Positions 39,007 to 40,521 of a stretch of DNA of 40,521 nt are shown piece after piece. Each line of letters opens with the position of its first letter. Position 1 is the first letter of the stretch. The stretch comes from Microbacterium sp. B19. GTDB taxonomy: Bacteria > Actinomycetota > Actinomycetes > Actinomycetales > Microbacteriaceae. The notes under the pieces are model-generated. The model was not told the origin of the DNA, did no database searches, and worked only from the letters and a program-made list of their open reading frames with translations. Made by a program: the position numbers and the translations under genes. The DNA is taken from assembly GCF_000333395.1 (NCBI RefSeq), contig NZ_BADA01000026.1, positions 1 through 40,521 of the forward strand, written 5' to 3'.

Positions 39007-39892
39007 CCGGAACCTCCTGATGGCGACGGGACGGAGCCGAAACCACGGCGAGGCCGACCGCGATGAGCGCGAGGCCGATCGCGCTCACGGCCGTGAGCTG
39101 CTCGTGCAGCACGAGGAGCCCGAGGATCGTGGCGCCGAGCGGCTCGGCGAGTGTCAGCGTCGATACGGTCACGGCGGTGAGGCGCGCCAGACCCCACCCG
39201 AACAGGAGGTAGGCCAGGGCGGTCGTCACGATCCCGAGCCAGAGCGTGAGCGCGAGACCGTTCGGGGTGAGCAGCCACGACGTTCCCGCGACGAGCAGCA
39301 CGGGGACACTGGCGACGGCCGCCACACCGAACACGGTTCCCATGACGCGCGTGGAGTCCCACCCCCTCTCGATGAGCGCCTTGCCGCACACCGTATAGAG
39401 GGCGTACGACATTCCCGCGCCCGCCGAGGCGAAGAGCCCGCCGGGGGCGAGGGCGACCGCGCCGCCCGTGATGCCGGACACCAGCACGACCCCGGCGAGG
39501 GCGACGGCGGTGGCGAGCATCCACCGGCCCGAGGGTGTGCGCCGTGAGCGGATGGCATCCACGATTCCGGTCGCGATGGGGGCGGAGCCGAGCGCGACGA
39601 CGGTGCCGATCGCCACTCCGTTCTCGCGCGTGCCGAGGAAGAACAGCGGCTGGTAGGCGAGGACGCCGACCGCTCCGAGCGCGATCAGCAGCGCCGTTGG
39701 TCCCTTCGCCGCGGGGATCTTCGCGCGCGGGCGCGCACGCGCGAGGGCGATGAGGCCCAGGATGCCGCCGCCCACCACGATCCGCGCGGCGCCGACCGCG
39801 AGAGGGGAGGCGTCGACGCCGGCGAGCGCTTGCGCCGTGCCGGTCGTGGCGAAGCAGAGCGCGGCGGCGAGGACGGCGAGGGCGGGAAGCAT
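38987..39892 (-). CDS. EamA-family (DMT) transporter
   Basis: A 301-residue exporter with ten membrane helices in two EamA repeats (LAAALCFATTGTAQAL at the start; a second repeat from about residue 150). The C-terminal tail is cytosolic and Pro/Arg-rich. Such proteins export metabolites or amino acids. I took the ATG 6 bases after AACAAT on its strand, inside a GATTGT…ACAATC palindrome; a longer frame begins in unrelated basic sequence. It is co-transcribed with the GntR gene. Confidence 0.88.
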   Translation of the reverse strand: MLPALAVLAAALCFATTGTAQALAGVDASPLAVGAARIVVGGGILGLIALARARPRAKIPAAKGPTALLIALGAVGVLAYQPLFFLGTRENGVAIGTVVALGSAPIATGIVDAIRSRRTPSGRWMLATAVALAGVVLVSGITGGAVALAPGGLFASAGAGMSYALYTVCGKALIERGWDSTRVMGTVFGVAAVASVPVLLVAGTSWLLTPNGLALTLWLGIVTTALAYLLFGWGLARLTAVTVSTLTLAEPLGATILGLLVLHEQLTAVSAIGLALIAVGLAVVSAPSRRHQEVPDATAPA

Positions 39893-39897
39893 GGGGA

Positions 39898-39912
39898 GAT
39901 TGTTACACAATC
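39898..39912. promoter_or_regulatory. operator candidate for the GntR/EamA pair
   Basis: GATTGTTACACAATC has perfect 6-bp arms around 3 bases, the half-site style of GntR regulators. It overlaps the putative -10 of the EamA gene and lies 25 bases before the divergent PASTA gene. Confidence 0.6.
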
Positions 39913-39937
39913 CGCCTCCCGCGTCATCCTTCGCGAA

Positions 39938-40521
39938 GTGCCTGCACCATCGCTCCCGACGCCCGCGCCGTCGCTCCTCACGGAGGAACACGTCGAGGAG
40001 GACACGCGTCCGCAGAAGAAGCGCAGCCCCTGGACGTGGCCGCTCGTGGCGCTGATCCTGCTCCTCCTGCTGGTGCTGGGCGGCACGCTGTTCGCGGTCC
40101 TCAGCAACCAGAAGACCCCGGATGCCGCCCCCTCCAGCGACGCCCCGAGTTCGGCCGCGCCCTCGCGGAGCGCGAGTGCGTCCCCGACCCCGACGCAGAC
40201 CTCGCAGCAGCTCGTCGACGTGAACTCGCTCGGGCTGCCCGGTAAGACCTGCGACGAAGCCAGCACGATCCTCAGCACCAACAAGCTCGGCGCCAACTGC
40301 GAGCCGGGCAACGCGGCGACCAGCCCCGACCAGGTCGGGAAGGTCGACACCGTGAGCCCGACCGGCAGCGTCCCCGCCGGGACGATCATCACGCTCCGCG
40401 TGTTCGGTGAGGAGACTCCGCTCGACAAGCCGGGCACGCCGACTCTCCCGGGATCCTCGGTCACCGCCGGCAGCACCATCCAGGTCTCGTGGCAGCAGTA
40501 CTCGTGCCCGTCCGTTACGGC
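39938..40521 (+). CDS. membrane-anchored PASTA-domain protein without kinase domain (partial)
   Basis: The reading frame is open from a GTG to the window end, at least 194 residues. A short Pro-rich start is followed by a basic segment (RPQKKR), one membrane helix at about residues 33-55 (TWPLVALILLLLLVLGGTLFAVL), a Ser/Pro/Thr linker (SASASPTPTQ), and a PASTA domain beginning LVDVNSLGLPGKTCDEAST with NCEPG (a likely disulphide pair) and VSPTGSVPAGTIITLRVFG. This is exactly the outer half of PknB-type Ser/Thr kinases, but no kinase domain is encoded upstream, where the EamA gene lies on the other strand. There is no ribosome site. It is either a true kinase-less receptor or the remnant of a deleted kinase. 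Confidence 0.75.
   Translation, partial: MPAPSLPTPAPSLLTEEHVEEDTRPQKKRSPWTWPLVALILLLLLVLGGTLFAVLSNQKTPDAAPSSDAPSSAAPSRSASASPTPTQTSQQLVDVNSLGLPGKTCDEASTILSTNKLGANCEPGNAATSPDQVGKVDTVSPTGSVPAGTIITLRVFGEETPLDKPGTPTLPGSSVTAGSTIQVSWQQYSCPSVT

Overview
The window is very G+C-rich DNA with dense, short-gap gene packing, GTG starts, a guaB–guaB3–guaA purine block, a SURF1-type oxidase assembly factor and an F420/deazaflavin-type nitroreductase. Together these point to an actinobacterium of the Microbacteriaceae, most likely Microbacterium or a close relative. That is an inference from gene content and style, not from a search.

Layout. 1-355 holds the frame-shifted end of a RarD-like exporter. 538-6316 is a branched-chain amino acid ABC transporter: livK on + and livHMGF on -, convergent and separated by a 60-bp tandem repeat and two terminators. 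6569-15133 is the guanine nucleotide block (guaB, guaB3, guaA), with a TMEM175-like channel, a TetR/DHA2 efflux pair, SURF1 and a DUF3817 protein in between. 15134-25073 holds a frame-shifted MFS gene, a nitroreductase/glycosyltransferase pair, a stand-alone LigD-type polymerase bracketed by two copies of one palindrome, a Bax-inhibitor-1 protein, a phosphodiesterase, a renalase-like oxidoreductase and an ABC-2 exporter. 25077-28873 holds a DUF72 gene with an apparent CTG start, an unknown protein and a compact metal-homeostasis cluster. That cluster contains a Zur-like box, zinc-free bL36, a pseudo-COG0523 protein, a SmtB-like repressor and a histidine-rich protein. 28960-31507 is a two-gene membrane-nuclease module (HNH plus SNase/Excalibur) lying against a truncated SDR gene. 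31610-36516 is accessory: SnoaL and MarR genes, a Fic protein with paired operators, and an XRE–SDR–hydrolase operon. 36541-38205 contains an unusual tRNA-Met(CAT), a small protein made of twelve YDPDGG repeats, and a convergent Mur-ligase-like enzyme. 38248 to the end has a GntR/EamA pair and the start of a PASTA membrane protein without a kinase domain.

Regulation. At many genes a TAnnnT -10 hexamer is followed by 5-7 nt (usually exactly 6) and then ATG or GTG, which indicates leaderless transcripts. Genes inside operons use Shine-Dalgarno sites and 4-bp ATGA/GTGA overlaps instead. The heptamer GGATGCC/GGCATCC is strikingly frequent on both strands and overrides codon bias.

Most interesting: the metal cluster, the YDPDGG-repeat/Mur-ligase/tRNA neighbourhood, the paired GTCCAAGACACGCCG palindromes, the LivH permease with an extracellular domain, and the coupled membrane nucleases.
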